NCBI RefSeq assembly: GCF_023100905.1
Contig: NZ_CP064686.1
Coordinates: 2,852,001-2,916,000, forward strand
Length of the DNA: 64,000 nt
Direction: 5' to 3'
Origin: Bradyrhizobium sp. 4
GTDB taxonomy: Bacteria; Pseudomonadota; Alphaproteobacteria; Rhizobiales; Xanthobacteraceae
Shown here: positions 29,173 through 37,379 of the stretch, in pieces
Layout: every line of letters begins with the position of its first letter
Numbering within the stretch: the stretch's first letter is position 1
Notes under the pieces: generated by a model
Database searches by the model: none
Told to the model about the DNA's origin: nothing
The model's input: only the letters and a program-made list of their open reading frames with translations
Translations under genes and position numbers: made by a program

Positions 29173-30704
29173 CTGGCGGTGGAGGCACTGGTCCGCGGCG
29201 ACAAAACGCCCGATGGCAATTTGCTTGTGAAGGCGCGGATCTTGGGTTGAACACGCGATCCGTCGATCACCTCGAGGTGGCCGCAGCGGTTCAAGGTGTG
29301 CAACTTCCTGCCGGGCCATGCCGGTCCGGGCCGCAGAGAGTGGCGGACAATCTGCTTGAACGTCGTCGGCGAGAGTTCGACGATTTCCGCTAGGGCAAGC
29401 GCTGCCCCGTATCCGCCGGCACAGTCCTGGACCGGGCGCCACAATTTGTCATTGATGGTGACGAAATTCCCCGCAGGCCGCGTGGTCGCTCGATCGATCA
29501 GCACGGGGTTGCTGGCATGCGGCAACCACGGGCCCATGAGGTGCTCGGCGTAATAGATCGCCAGCGAATCCGAATAGCCGCCGGTGCCGTCGCGCCAAGC
29601 CCCGAACAGATAGTTCAGGCCGTTGTGCCGCGTGATCGTGGCATCGGCCAGCTCGACGCCCGAAAGCAGCGTCGCATGCCGCTCCCATTTGTCCGGAAAC
29701 CGAACGCATTTGTAGATGGCGACGTCCCCATTGGTCGAGCTCTCCGGGATCATCCACAACGCGCCATCGTCCTCGATCAAGAACGGATAGGAGAGGTGCC
29801 AAGGCTCGTTCAGCACGGGCACAACCTCTCCGACGGGACCGGCATCGTCGAACTCGATTGCCGAAATGATTCCTTTTCCAACCCGGTGATCGAGGTCTTC
29901 AAAGAAGACGAATGTTCGCCCCTGCCAGGTGATGGGGAAAGGATCGGCGTAGAAGTGGTTTCCGGGATCGGCAAGGACGTTCCAGCGGGACCCCGACAGA
30001 TCTCCGGTCTGCCAGACGCCGGCGCCATCATTGAAGCGCCATCCGACATGCCAGTGCGGGGCATAGCAGCAGAGGCGATAGATCTCCTTGGCAATCGATG
30101 TCGCTAGGCCGCGCGCGACGTACGCCGCCGGCGGGCGGCCGTTACCAATTCGGGCGGGTCGTGCCATCAGCGGCACGATGCGCGGCCGTCCCGACAGGAT
30201 GGCCGCCACCATGGTCAGGGTTCGCGCCATGACGGTTTCCAGTCCGCCGCTCAGACCGGCCGCGATTTCGGCGGAGGGGTGGCCGCGATCGAGGACGGCA
30301 CCGTCGACCTCGTCGACGATTTCGATCACCGGCAGATCGCCGGCGAGAATGGCGGCAAGAGCTGCGTTTTCGCCTGCGACTCCATTGAACAGCGGGCGGA
30401 GATACTGCCGGGCGGAGCAGTGCGGATCCCGCGCGCCACCGGTGAAATCGACGATGACGTCTGCCGTGCCGGCGCGAGCCTGCATTCGTTCGGGACTGAT
30501 CTTCAGCCTGTTGGCGCCGCTGTGTTTGCCCTTGTGCAACACCAAACGTTCGAGCTCGAACAGCATGTCGAGACCGGTCGGCCGCGGCTCCGCCGTTGCG
30601 GTCCATGCGATCTGGACCGGTACATCCCGGCCGTCGATCGACAGCATGTCGCGGCCCATCCACTGCCGCGCATACTCAATTTCACAGCGAAACTCGATGG
30701 TCAT
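29169..30704 (-). CDS. Formyltransferase-like N-domain fused to GINT1-like beta-propeller; polysaccharide locus protein
   Basis: Protein of 511 residues with no signal peptide. The first ~190 residues have the pattern of the formyltransferase-like domain seen in rhizobial sugar-cluster proteins (TADVIVDFTGG, then GENAALAAILAGDLPVIEIV). Residues ~225-480 resemble the five-bladed propeller of glucosamine inositolphosphorylceramide transferase-like and GH43-like proteins (FYADPFPITWQGRTFVFFED; WHLSYPFLIEDDGALWMIPE). It lies first in the exopolysaccharide block. Role is probably sugar recognition or modification, but no activity is proven for the family in bacteria. It converges on the decarboxylase gene with a 4-base overlap. 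Confidence 0.75.
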   Translation of the reverse strand: MTIEFRCEIEYARQWMGRDMLSIDGRDVPVQIAWTATAEPRPTGLDMLFELERLVLHKGKHSGANRLKISPERMQARAGTADVIVDFTGGARDPHCSARQYLRPLFNGVAGENAALAAILAGDLPVIEIVDEVDGAVLDRGHPSAEIAAGLSGGLETVMARTLTMVAAILSGRPRIVPLMARPARIGNGRPPAAYVARGLATSIAKEIYRLCCYAPHWHVGWRFNDGAGVWQTGDLSGSRWNVLADPGNHFYADPFPITWQGRTFVFFEDLDHRVGKGIISAIEFDDAGPVGEVVPVLNEPWHLSYPFLIEDDGALWMIPESSTNGDVAIYKCVRFPDKWERHATLLSGVELADATITRHNGLNYLFGAWRDGTGGYSDSLAIYYAEHLMGPWLPHASNPVLIDRATTRPAGNFVTINDKLWRPVQDCAGGYGAALALAEIVELSPTTFKQIVRHSLRPGPAWPGRKLHTLNRCGHLEVIDGSRVQPKIRAFTSKLPSGVLSPRTSASTAS

Positions 30705-30734
30705 GTCGAGCCGATCCGTTTCAATGCGTCCCGA

Positions 30735-31946
30735 TCAGATGACCTGGCCGAGAATTCGAACGTATTCCTCCACCATGGCGTCCACTGAATAGCGCAGCTT
30801 CAGGCCCTTGGCGTTTTGCCGCAGTTCGTCGCTCAGTTTTTGGTCCGTCAGGAGCCTGGAGACCGCGGCCGACAGCTTGGTATGATCGGCGGCATCGACG
30901 AACAGCGCTGTCGGCTTTCCCTCGACGGACAAGACCTCGCGCAAGACCGGGAGATCGGTGACGACCGAGGGAATGCCGGCGTTTGCGGCCTCCACAGCGG
31001 CGAGGCCGAAGGTCTCCGCCTGCGTCGGAAATACGAACACGTCGAGAGCGGCGAGAAACTCCGCCATCTGGCGCGGGGTGATTTCGCCGAGCAGATGCAG
31101 CCTGTCCGATACTCTCAACTCATCCGCCAACTGCCTCAGCCGGCCCTCGTCGGCTCCCTGGCCCGCCAGCGCGAGATGCCAGGAGGGTTGATCCGGCAAC
31201 AGACGTATCGCCGCGTCGAGCCGCTTGTGCGGGTGCAATCTTGCTGCGCAGCCGAGCAGGGTGCTTTCCGGCGGCAGATTGAATTTCTGTCGCGCGGCTT
31301 GCTTCGTCAGGGTGAGCGCCTTGTCGTCGAAGCCGTGCGGGACGTGCACCATGCGCGCGCGGTAAGCTTTGGGGTAGCGCGAATACTCGCGCTGCATGTC
31401 CTGCGAGTTGAGCGTGATGCGGTCGAAGAAGCCGAGGCTGCCCATGACGATGTCGGCGGTGCGGACCGGCCAACTCATCGACAACGCGGATGAAACCTGA
31501 TTGGCGATGACAGGCACACGGCAGATCAGGCGCGCCACACCGGCGCCGATGACATTGCCGAAGTGCTGAAAGGTCAGAACGGCGTCGGGCCTGGTGGCCC
31601 TGAGATGGCCGCCGAGCGTCCACAGCATTTGCAGCAGCGCCAGCGGATTTCCCGGCCGGCTCGACGCGCAATAGATGGTGTCGGGCGGCTCATCGAACGA
31701 ATCCGACTTGCGGAAGAAGAACAGATGGGTGACGCGATAGCCGCGGGCGGTCAGTCCGGCGCCAAGCAGGCGCGAGATCTCCTGCGCACCCGCGTTCTCC
31801 GCCTGGGTCTGTACGAGAAGCACGTGCAGCTTTCGTCCGCCACCGTTGGGTGGCGCGAGTGCTGTCGCAGTGGTCTCGCCCAACGCCTTGTTTGGCTGGT
31901 AATGAAGCACGGATCCCGACCCACTAGAGAAACGAATTTTTCGCAT
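30735..31946 (-). CDS. Glycosyltransferase, GT4 family
   Basis: Retaining GT-B glycosyltransferase of about 403 residues. N-terminal acceptor domain (VLLVQTQAENAGAQEISRLL) and C-terminal donor domain with LLGCAARLHPHKRLDAAIRL and the E-x7-E motif region QAETFGLAAVEAANAGIPSV. Cytoplasmic, adding a sugar to a lipid-linked repeat unit. Start: ATG 31946 has GGAG six bases away; ATG 31967 with GAGG upstream is also possible. The RBS of the first lies in one arm of an inverted repeat (31949-32009). Confidence 0.88.
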   Translation of the reverse strand: MRKIRFSSGSGSVLHYQPNKALGETTATALAPPNGGGRKLHVLLVQTQAENAGAQEISRLLGAGLTARGYRVTHLFFFRKSDSFDEPPDTIYCASSRPGNPLALLQMLWTLGGHLRATRPDAVLTFQHFGNVIGAGVARLICRVPVIANQVSSALSMSWPVRTADIVMGSLGFFDRITLNSQDMQREYSRYPKAYRARMVHVPHGFDDKALTLTKQAARQKFNLPPESTLLGCAARLHPHKRLDAAIRLLPDQPSWHLALAGQGADEGRLRQLADELRVSDRLHLLGEITPRQMAEFLAALDVFVFPTQAETFGLAAVEAANAGIPSVVTDLPVLREVLSVEGKPTALFVDAADHTKLSAAVSRLLTDQKLSDELRQNAKGLKLRYSVDAMVEEYVRILGQVI

Positions 31947-31948
31947 TC

Positions 31949-32009
31949 TTAACTCCGTGCTTACCATGGAGGCCTCGCGCGGACACCGACTAGCAATAAA
32001 CGGAGTTAA
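31949..32009 (-). promoter_or_regulatory. Inverted repeat covering the ribosome site of the GT4 gene
   Basis: TTAACTCCGT (31949-31958) and ACGGAGTTAA (32000-32009) are perfect 10-base complements, 41 bases apart. In the minus-strand mRNA the downstream arm contains the GGAG ribosome site two to six bases before AUG 31946, so folding would hide it. It may equally be a DNA operator. The loop also contains GAGGCCTC, a small palindrome. Confidence 0.45.
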
Positions 32010-32113
32010 TGTGCGCCCTGCCGCAAGGGCACGGTTCGCGAGGGAATTCCGCTGGTTCCGGACGAAGTGAAGCGAGCGCGTTAACCAATTGGTCGTGACC
32101 GCGCCAGGCGCGG

Positions 32114-32132
32114 GTAACCGCGGATTAACCAT
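32114..32132. promoter_or_regulatory. CtrA-like box upstream of the co-polymerase gene
   Basis: GTAA, seven bases, then TTAACCAT. This matches the alphaproteobacterial CtrA motif (TTAA-N7-TTAA; half-site TTAACCAT) except for one base in the first half. It lies 60-80 bases before the plus-strand start at 32193 in the gap shared with the GT4 gene. Confidence 0.4.
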
Positions 32133-32192
32133 AGATATTTACGTTGGAGCAGGCACTGAACAGTGTTCGCCAGTTGAATCCGAGTAAAATCC

Positions 32193-34286
32193 ATGACGTT
32201 CGGTCGCCGCGCAGACCCGACAAGCTCCGGATCGACCGGTGTTGCCGCGTCGTGGCAGACTCAAAATGCGTCGAGCGGCGAGTCGCGCGAGTCCGCCGCG
32301 CGCTTGGGCGGTGCGCTCACGGCCGCGGGCGCGCTCTCCTTCATGCGGGACAACGCTCGCCGCATCCTGACGCTCGCTCTCGCGATTTTTGGCCTTGGCG
32401 TCGTCGTTCTCTTGGTGATCCCGGTGCGATTTGCGGCGACCGCGCTGGTCGTGGTCGATCCCCGCGAGCAACGCGTGACCTCGGAGCAGGACGTTCTGCC
32501 GGGCATCGGGCAGGATAGCGCCGCGCTGCAAAGCCTGGTCGAAGTGGCGAAGTCCGACGGCTTTCTCGAGCCGCTGATCGAGCAGCTCAAGATTCGGGAT
32601 GACCAGGACATTTCCGGGGGGCATAGCGACCCCGCGCGCCTGCTCGAGAGATTCCGCAACCGCCTCGACATTTCCCGTCGCGGGCTGACCTATGTCATCG
32701 CCATCCGCTTCACCTCCAACCGGCCGGAGCGGGCGGCCTACTACGCCAATGCCATCGCCGAGGCGTTCGTCGCCAGCCAGGGCCGCAGCCGCACCAATGC
32801 GACCGACGAGGCCGCCGACTGGCTCAGTGGCCGGCTCAAATCATTGAACGAACGGTTGAAGGCGTCAGAGGACGCCGTGGCCACGTTCAAGCTCGAGCAC
32901 AGGATCGTCAACGCGGGCAAGGATTCCACCACCCAGCAATTGCGGGTCACCGAACTGTCGCAGCAGGTTGCCGCTGCGCGGGCCCGGACCGAAGAGGCGA
33001 AGGCCCGCTACGAGCAGGCACAGCGCGACGTGAAGGCGAATGTCGATAGCCCCGTCAAGCAGGATCTGCTGAGCGCCCTGCGCGCACAGCGGTCGGCGCT
33101 CAATGACCAGATTGCGCAGAAGCGGGCGGTCTTCGGCGATCGTCATCCCGACCTCGTCATGTCGTACAGCCAGTTGACCGATCTCAACAGGCAGATCGAG
33201 GTCGAGCGGACGAAGGGCATCGATACCGCAAAATCGGAATACGAGGCCCAGCGCGAGCAGCAGAAGGCGCTGGAAGGCCAGATGAAGGCGGCGGAATCGC
33301 AGCTTCTGGTCGACGGTCAGGCTCTGGTCCGGCTCCAGGAGCTGCAGCGCGACGCCGAGGCCAACAGAAATATATACGAGCAGTTCCTCTCGCGCTCCAA
33401 GACGACGAACGAGCAGCGCCTCTTGCAGAGCTCCCAGACCAAGATTGCGTCGTCCGCCATTCCGCCGCTGCGCTCGACCCTTCCACCGCTGTCTTTGCTG
33501 CTCGCCGCTCTCGCGATCGGTTCGTTGCTGACATCGACGGCGGTCGTTGCCGCCACGGGACGCGGATCGGACAAATCCGCTCCTGATATCCGCGACCCCG
33601 AGCCGGCTCCGCGCCAGCCGGCGACGTGGTCACGTCCGCCGGTGTGGGCCCGTATTCCCGACCTGACGCCTGGCGAAGTCCCCAGAAACATCTGGCAAGC
33701 TCCGGTGTCCGCGACGACCGAACTCGATCTCGGTCCCCATCTGCGTCCGCTGGTGGAGCGGCTGGAGAAGGTGCCGGGACCTCGTGGCAAGGTCGTCCTC
33801 GTGATGTCGGTCGGGAAGCGCGCCGGCGGCAACACCGTCGCGCGGTCGCTGAATCGATGGGCTGTGAACACTGGGAGGCTGAGCGTCCTGATCCGGGTCG
33901 AGCCGGATCTCGGCGGTGCCGGGGCCGGCCTCGCCAAGGGCCAGGCCGACGGCATGACCACTGCAGATTTCCGCAGCGTCGATGAGCTTCTGAGCGCCAG
34001 CAAGAGGCCGGCGCCGCCGCCCGCGGACGATATTCGTTCGGAGTTCGATCTGATCGTCGTCCACGCCACCTCCCTGGCGTTGCAGCCGGAGGCGGCGGCG
34101 CTGGCTGCTCACGCTGATCTTGTCATGCTGGTCGCGCGCGAAGACGCAGTCGACTCGGCCGCCATGCGCAGGGCGATCGCTGCGCTCTCCCGGTTTGCCG
34201 GCGTGCCGACCGGCATCGTCGTCAATCGTGTGCCGGCCGGCCCGTCGGCGTCGCGTCGCGGCGAAGTGCTGGGGCTGGCTGGTTGA
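32193..34286 (+). CDS. Exopolysaccharide co-polymerase (Wzc/GumC-like) with degenerate kinase domain
   Basis: Inner-membrane chain-length/export protein of 697 residues. A first helix at about 58-77 is followed by a Wzz domain, a long periplasmic coiled coil (about 215-400, rich in A, R, Q, E), a second helix near 435-460 after a proline-rich SAIPPLRSTLPPLS, and a cytoplasmic domain to the end. That last domain matches BY-kinases in layout but not in active site: where Walker A (GEGKS/T) belongs it reads SVGKRAGGNTVARSL (about 538-552), the Walker A' DxD is replaced by RVEPD, and there is no C-terminal tyrosine cluster. It therefore likely acts as a structural co-polymerase without kinase activity. 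Confidence 0.87.
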   Translation: MTFGRRADPTSSGSTGVAASWQTQNASSGESRESAARLGGALTAAGALSFMRDNARRILTLALAIFGLGVVVLLVIPVRFAATALVVVDPREQRVTSEQDVLPGIGQDSAALQSLVEVAKSDGFLEPLIEQLKIRDDQDISGGHSDPARLLERFRNRLDISRRGLTYVIAIRFTSNRPERAAYYANAIAEAFVASQGRSRTNATDEAADWLSGRLKSLNERLKASEDAVATFKLEHRIVNAGKDSTTQQLRVTELSQQVAAARARTEEAKARYEQAQRDVKANVDSPVKQDLLSALRAQRSALNDQIAQKRAVFGDRHPDLVMSYSQLTDLNRQIEVERTKGIDTAKSEYEAQREQQKALEGQMKAAESQLLVDGQALVRLQELQRDAEANRNIYEQFLSRSKTTNEQRLLQSSQTKIASSAIPPLRSTLPPLSLLLAALAIGSLLTSTAVVAATGRGSDKSAPDIRDPEPAPRQPATWSRPPVWARIPDLTPGEVPRNIWQAPVSATTELDLGPHLRPLVERLEKVPGPRGKVVLVMSVGKRAGGNTVARSLNRWAVNTGRLSVLIRVEPDLGGAGAGLAKGQADGMTTADFRSVDELLSASKRPAPPPADDIRSEFDLIVVHATSLALQPEAAALAAHADLVMLVAREDAVDSAAMRRAIAALSRFAGVPTGIVVNRVPAGPSASRRGEVLGLAG

Positions 34287-34305
34287 CGCCACCCGGCAAC
34301 GGATT

Positions 34306-34329
34306 GCCGAGCCGCGGCATTGCCTCGGC
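34306..34329. terminator. Weak hairpin between convergent genes
   Basis: GCCGAG (34306-34311) can pair with CTCGGC (34324-34329) over a 12-base loop in the 54-base gap between the co-polymerase and flippase genes. It is short and has no U-run, so only a tentative terminator. Confidence 0.22.
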
Positions 34330-34340
34330 TGACCAGAGAT

Positions 34341-35687
34341 CTATTCGCCGGAGTCCGCGCCACGGACCGCGTAGGCGCTAGGCTTCGATGGCGAGAAGCG
34401 CAGAAGTCCCAAAATCGAAGGATCGACCCCGGTTCGCCGGCGACAGAGGATGTTGAGGGCGATGGTCGCGAGCGCCAGCGACACAGTGGCCGAGATCGCT
34501 GCGCCAAGAACGCCGAGCCAGGGAATGAGGACGAGAAATCCGACCAGCCGCAGCGCTACGTTTCCGGCAATCACGGGGACATACTCGCGCTCATAGCCGG
34601 TCAGCTGCAAGATCGCCGCAGAAGGACCGCCCGCCGCCTGGAACGCCGTTCCGATCGCGAGCACGATCAGGACCCAGTGCTGCGCAGCGAAATGCGGCCC
34701 GAACAGGTTGAGCAGATGGGGACCTCCAACCCAGATCAGGAGAAGTCCGCTAACCACGCACACCGCGGTTACTTCCGCCATCAGCCGCAACGTTCGCTCG
34801 AATTCCTGATGGTTCTTGCTGAAGTACAGCGAGGGGAGCCGACGTGCGCCAAAACTGTACAGTGCGGCCGACAGCATGGCGAAGATGTTGGCCAGGCGCG
34901 AAGCGGCAAAGTAAATTCCGGCGGTTGTCGGGTCCAGCATCCAATAGACCAGGATGACGTCGAAATACTGGTTCGCTGCTTCGAGGATGGACGCGACCCA
35001 GAAATGAAGCGCGCTCGATCTCCAGCGCGACGTTTCGGACCCCGCCGCCGTGCCGCGGAAATCCGGCAGGGTTCGCGCAATCGCGATGATCTGTGCAATC
35101 AGTCCGACCGACATGGCAATCGTCATCACGGCGATCAATTCGGCGGGATCGAGCTGGCGATGGCCGCACATGATTGCGAGCAGGAACAGCACGACGCTGA
35201 CGCGCCAGAAGAACTCCCTGTTTCCTTCCCCCATGAGAATGCTGACCAGCGAGCGAGCGATCTGGCTGCCAAGCATCAGTCCCGCATTCACGGCCGTGTA
35301 GGCCGACACCGCGATGACCAGCAGCCACGAGGCGCCTTTGATGTTCGCGCCGATCGCCATTGCGCCGATCGCGATCAGCATCGCGACGGAGGAAATCTTC
35401 AGGCTCGATAGCAGCACGCCTTTGGTGAGATCGGGCTGATTTCCCACCCGATACTCGTTCAGAAATCGCACCAGCAGCGATTCCTGGCCGACCAGACCGA
35501 CGACCGCTGCCATCTGGGCCACCGAAAGCCAGGTCGCAAAGATGCCGAACCCATCGGGCGACATCGTTCGTGCCGCAAGCGAGAACAACGCGAACGCAAG
35601 CGCACCGCTACCAACCTTGAGAAGGATGGTTCCGGCAACACCGCGCGTCACGTCGCGCCGCATGAACTGGACGATGGATTCAATCAT
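34341..35687 (-). CDS. Polysaccharide flippase (Wzx/MATE-like)
   Basis: Integral membrane protein of 448 residues with about 12-14 hydrophobic segments, beginning with a cytoplasmic stretch then GTILLKVGSGALAFALFSLA and the conserved flippase segment MSPDGFGIFATWLSV. Expected to move lipid-linked repeat units across the inner membrane before polymerisation by the Wzy-type protein at 38737. It converges on the co-polymerase gene, and a 434-base gap separates it from the divergent monooxygenase gene. Confidence 0.85.
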   Translation of the reverse strand: MIESIVQFMRRDVTRGVAGTILLKVGSGALAFALFSLAARTMSPDGFGIFATWLSVAQMAAVVGLVGQESLLVRFLNEYRVGNQPDLTKGVLLSSLKISSVAMLIAIGAMAIGANIKGASWLLVIAVSAYTAVNAGLMLGSQIARSLVSILMGEGNREFFWRVSVVLFLLAIMCGHRQLDPAELIAVMTIAMSVGLIAQIIAIARTLPDFRGTAAGSETSRWRSSALHFWVASILEAANQYFDVILVYWMLDPTTAGIYFAASRLANIFAMLSAALYSFGARRLPSLYFSKNHQEFERTLRLMAEVTAVCVVSGLLLIWVGGPHLLNLFGPHFAAQHWVLIVLAIGTAFQAAGGPSAAILQLTGYEREYVPVIAGNVALRLVGFLVLIPWLGVLGAAISATVSLALATIALNILCRRRTGVDPSILGLLRFSPSKPSAYAVRGADSGE

Positions 35688-36121
35688 GGAAATTTAAGAG
35701 GCAACTTTCCTTGAAGAGACACTTTCCGACTACTTGCGACAGCGTAGCATGGCGAAAAACCACGAGTGTTAATGAGCGGCCTCCATGATCCCGCCGACCG
35801 CCGCGATGTCGCGGCCATGTCTGTTGCTTCACTATGGAACATCGCTGACCCCATTGTCCCAGATAGAGCAAACTGCGGCCTGATCGCGTGGCGGCATAGC
35901 GCCGCATCGACGGCCGATGAGGCGAGATGAGCCGCTGGAATGCGGACCGGCTCGCCGGGAATGGGCCATCCCGAGCAAGGCGCGTGCCGGTTCTCATCGG
36001 GCCGCGCAGGTCTCCGCTGCATTAACCGAGATATCGAGAAATGATCGCGTTTGGTCCTGCGATGCGACATCAGGCGAGAGAATTGCACGGGCAATCATCG
36101 TTGACCGTGGGAGCCTGGACC
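35688..36121. other. 434-base divergent intergenic region
   Basis: Gap between the flippase gene (minus) and the FAD monooxygenase gene (plus). It must hold both promoters but I see no boxes of confident spacing. A perfect 6+6 inverted repeat CCGCGATGTCGCGG is at 35801-35814. Open frames here have no family features or ribosome sites, and none is called. Confidence 0.6.
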
Positions 36122-37345
36122 ATGACGGCGGATAGCAACGTGACGGAGCCGATTGCCGAAGCCGGTACCGCGACGATCGTCGCCGACATCGCGATCGTGG
36201 GCGGCGGCCTCGCGGGCTCGCTCGCGGCGGCCGTGCTCGCGCGGGCAGGGCATCGTGTCGCTCTCGTCGACAAGCGCGCGGTCCATCCAGACGAGTTCCG
36301 GGTCGAGAAAATCGGCGGCCACCAGCTGGAGATGTTGCGTAAGCTGGGCTTCCTCGACGCGCTCGACAAGGTGGCCTGCCGATATGATCAGGTGCTCAAT
36401 ATCAGGGAAGGCAAGGTGGTCGATGTCAGCGTCGGACGGGCTTACGGACTTCCGTATGCCAATCTCGTCGCCATGGCGCGCAGTCAACTGCCTGATCCGT
36501 CCAGCCTGATCGTCGACGAGGTCACGGCCGTCAACTGTAGCGAAGATATCCAGCATATCGAGCTCGCGTCCGGAAGGCGCATGACAGCGCGCCTTGTCGT
36601 GCTGGCCACGGGCATGGCGGGCGTTCTCGGCTACAAGCTCGGTATCAAGCGGCGGGTGCTGGCCGAGCGCCATTCGGTCACGTTTGGATTCACGATCGCG
36701 CGCCGGGACGATGTGCCGTTCGATTTCGAGGCGCTAACCTGTTACGGCGAGCGCACGGCGGACGGCATCGATTATCTCAGCCTGTTTCCCGTGCGGGCCG
36801 GCATGCGGGCAAATCTCTTCATGTTCCGCGACCCGGCCGATCCTGTTATGCGCGAGCTGCGCCGCGAACCGGAAGCGACGGTGTTGCGCCTGCTGCCGGG
36901 ATTGCGGCCTTACCTCGGCGATTTCCACGTGATCGACCGGGTGCAGAATTGGGTGATGGACCTGTCCGTCGTGGAAGGGCATCTCCAGCCCGGCGTCGTG
37001 CTCATCGGCGATGCCTTCCAGACCAATTGCCCGGCCGCGGGTACGGGCGTTGCCCGCCTGCTGGTCGACGTCGACCGCCTCTGCACTGAATATGCGCCGC
37101 GTTGGCTGGTGACCGAGGGCATGAGCCAGGAGAAGATTTCGGAATTCTATTCCGACCCTGACAAGATCGCGGCTGACCAGCAGTCGCTGAAGATGGCGCG
37201 CTTCCGGCAGGCCCTGACGTCCCGCAACGATATCGGCTGGGACGTGCGGCGGCGGCTGCACTTCCTGCGACGCACGATCACCCACCGGGTCGATCAAATG
37301 CGGCCAGGCTGGCTCTCGCATGTTCGAAGCGCGCTACGCGCCTGA
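36122..37345 (+). CDS. FAD-dependent monooxygenase/oxidoreductase in the polysaccharide locus
   Basis: PHBH-fold flavoprotein of 407 residues: IAIVGGGLAGSLAAAVLARA with VALVDKR, and the GD motif region VVLIGDAFQTNCPAAGTGVA. Unlike the aromatic hydroxylase at 22928 it lacks a thioredoxin-like C-terminus. ATG 36122 is preferred to an in-frame ATG 81 bases upstream because GGGAG lies eight bases ahead of it. It sits among exopolysaccharide genes; a role in modifying a lipid or sugar is possible, but the substrate is unknown. Confidence 0.8.
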   Translation: MTADSNVTEPIAEAGTATIVADIAIVGGGLAGSLAAAVLARAGHRVALVDKRAVHPDEFRVEKIGGHQLEMLRKLGFLDALDKVACRYDQVLNIREGKVVDVSVGRAYGLPYANLVAMARSQLPDPSSLIVDEVTAVNCSEDIQHIELASGRRMTARLVVLATGMAGVLGYKLGIKRRVLAERHSVTFGFTIARRDDVPFDFEALTCYGERTADGIDYLSLFPVRAGMRANLFMFRDPADPVMRELRREPEATVLRLLPGLRPYLGDFHVIDRVQNWVMDLSVVEGHLQPGVVLIGDAFQTNCPAAGTGVARLLVDVDRLCTEYAPRWLVTEGMSQEKISEFYSDPDKIAADQQSLKMARFRQALTSRNDIGWDVRRRLHFLRRTITHRVDQMRPGWLSHVRSALRA

Positions 37346-37379
37346 GAGCCGTTGTATCGTCGGGGGGGCCTCGCGCCGG

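Noticed and set aside
35684..36094. 136-codon minus-strand frame in the flippase/monooxygenase gap
   Set aside because: No family features, unusual composition and no ribosome site; the gap is better read as regulatory.
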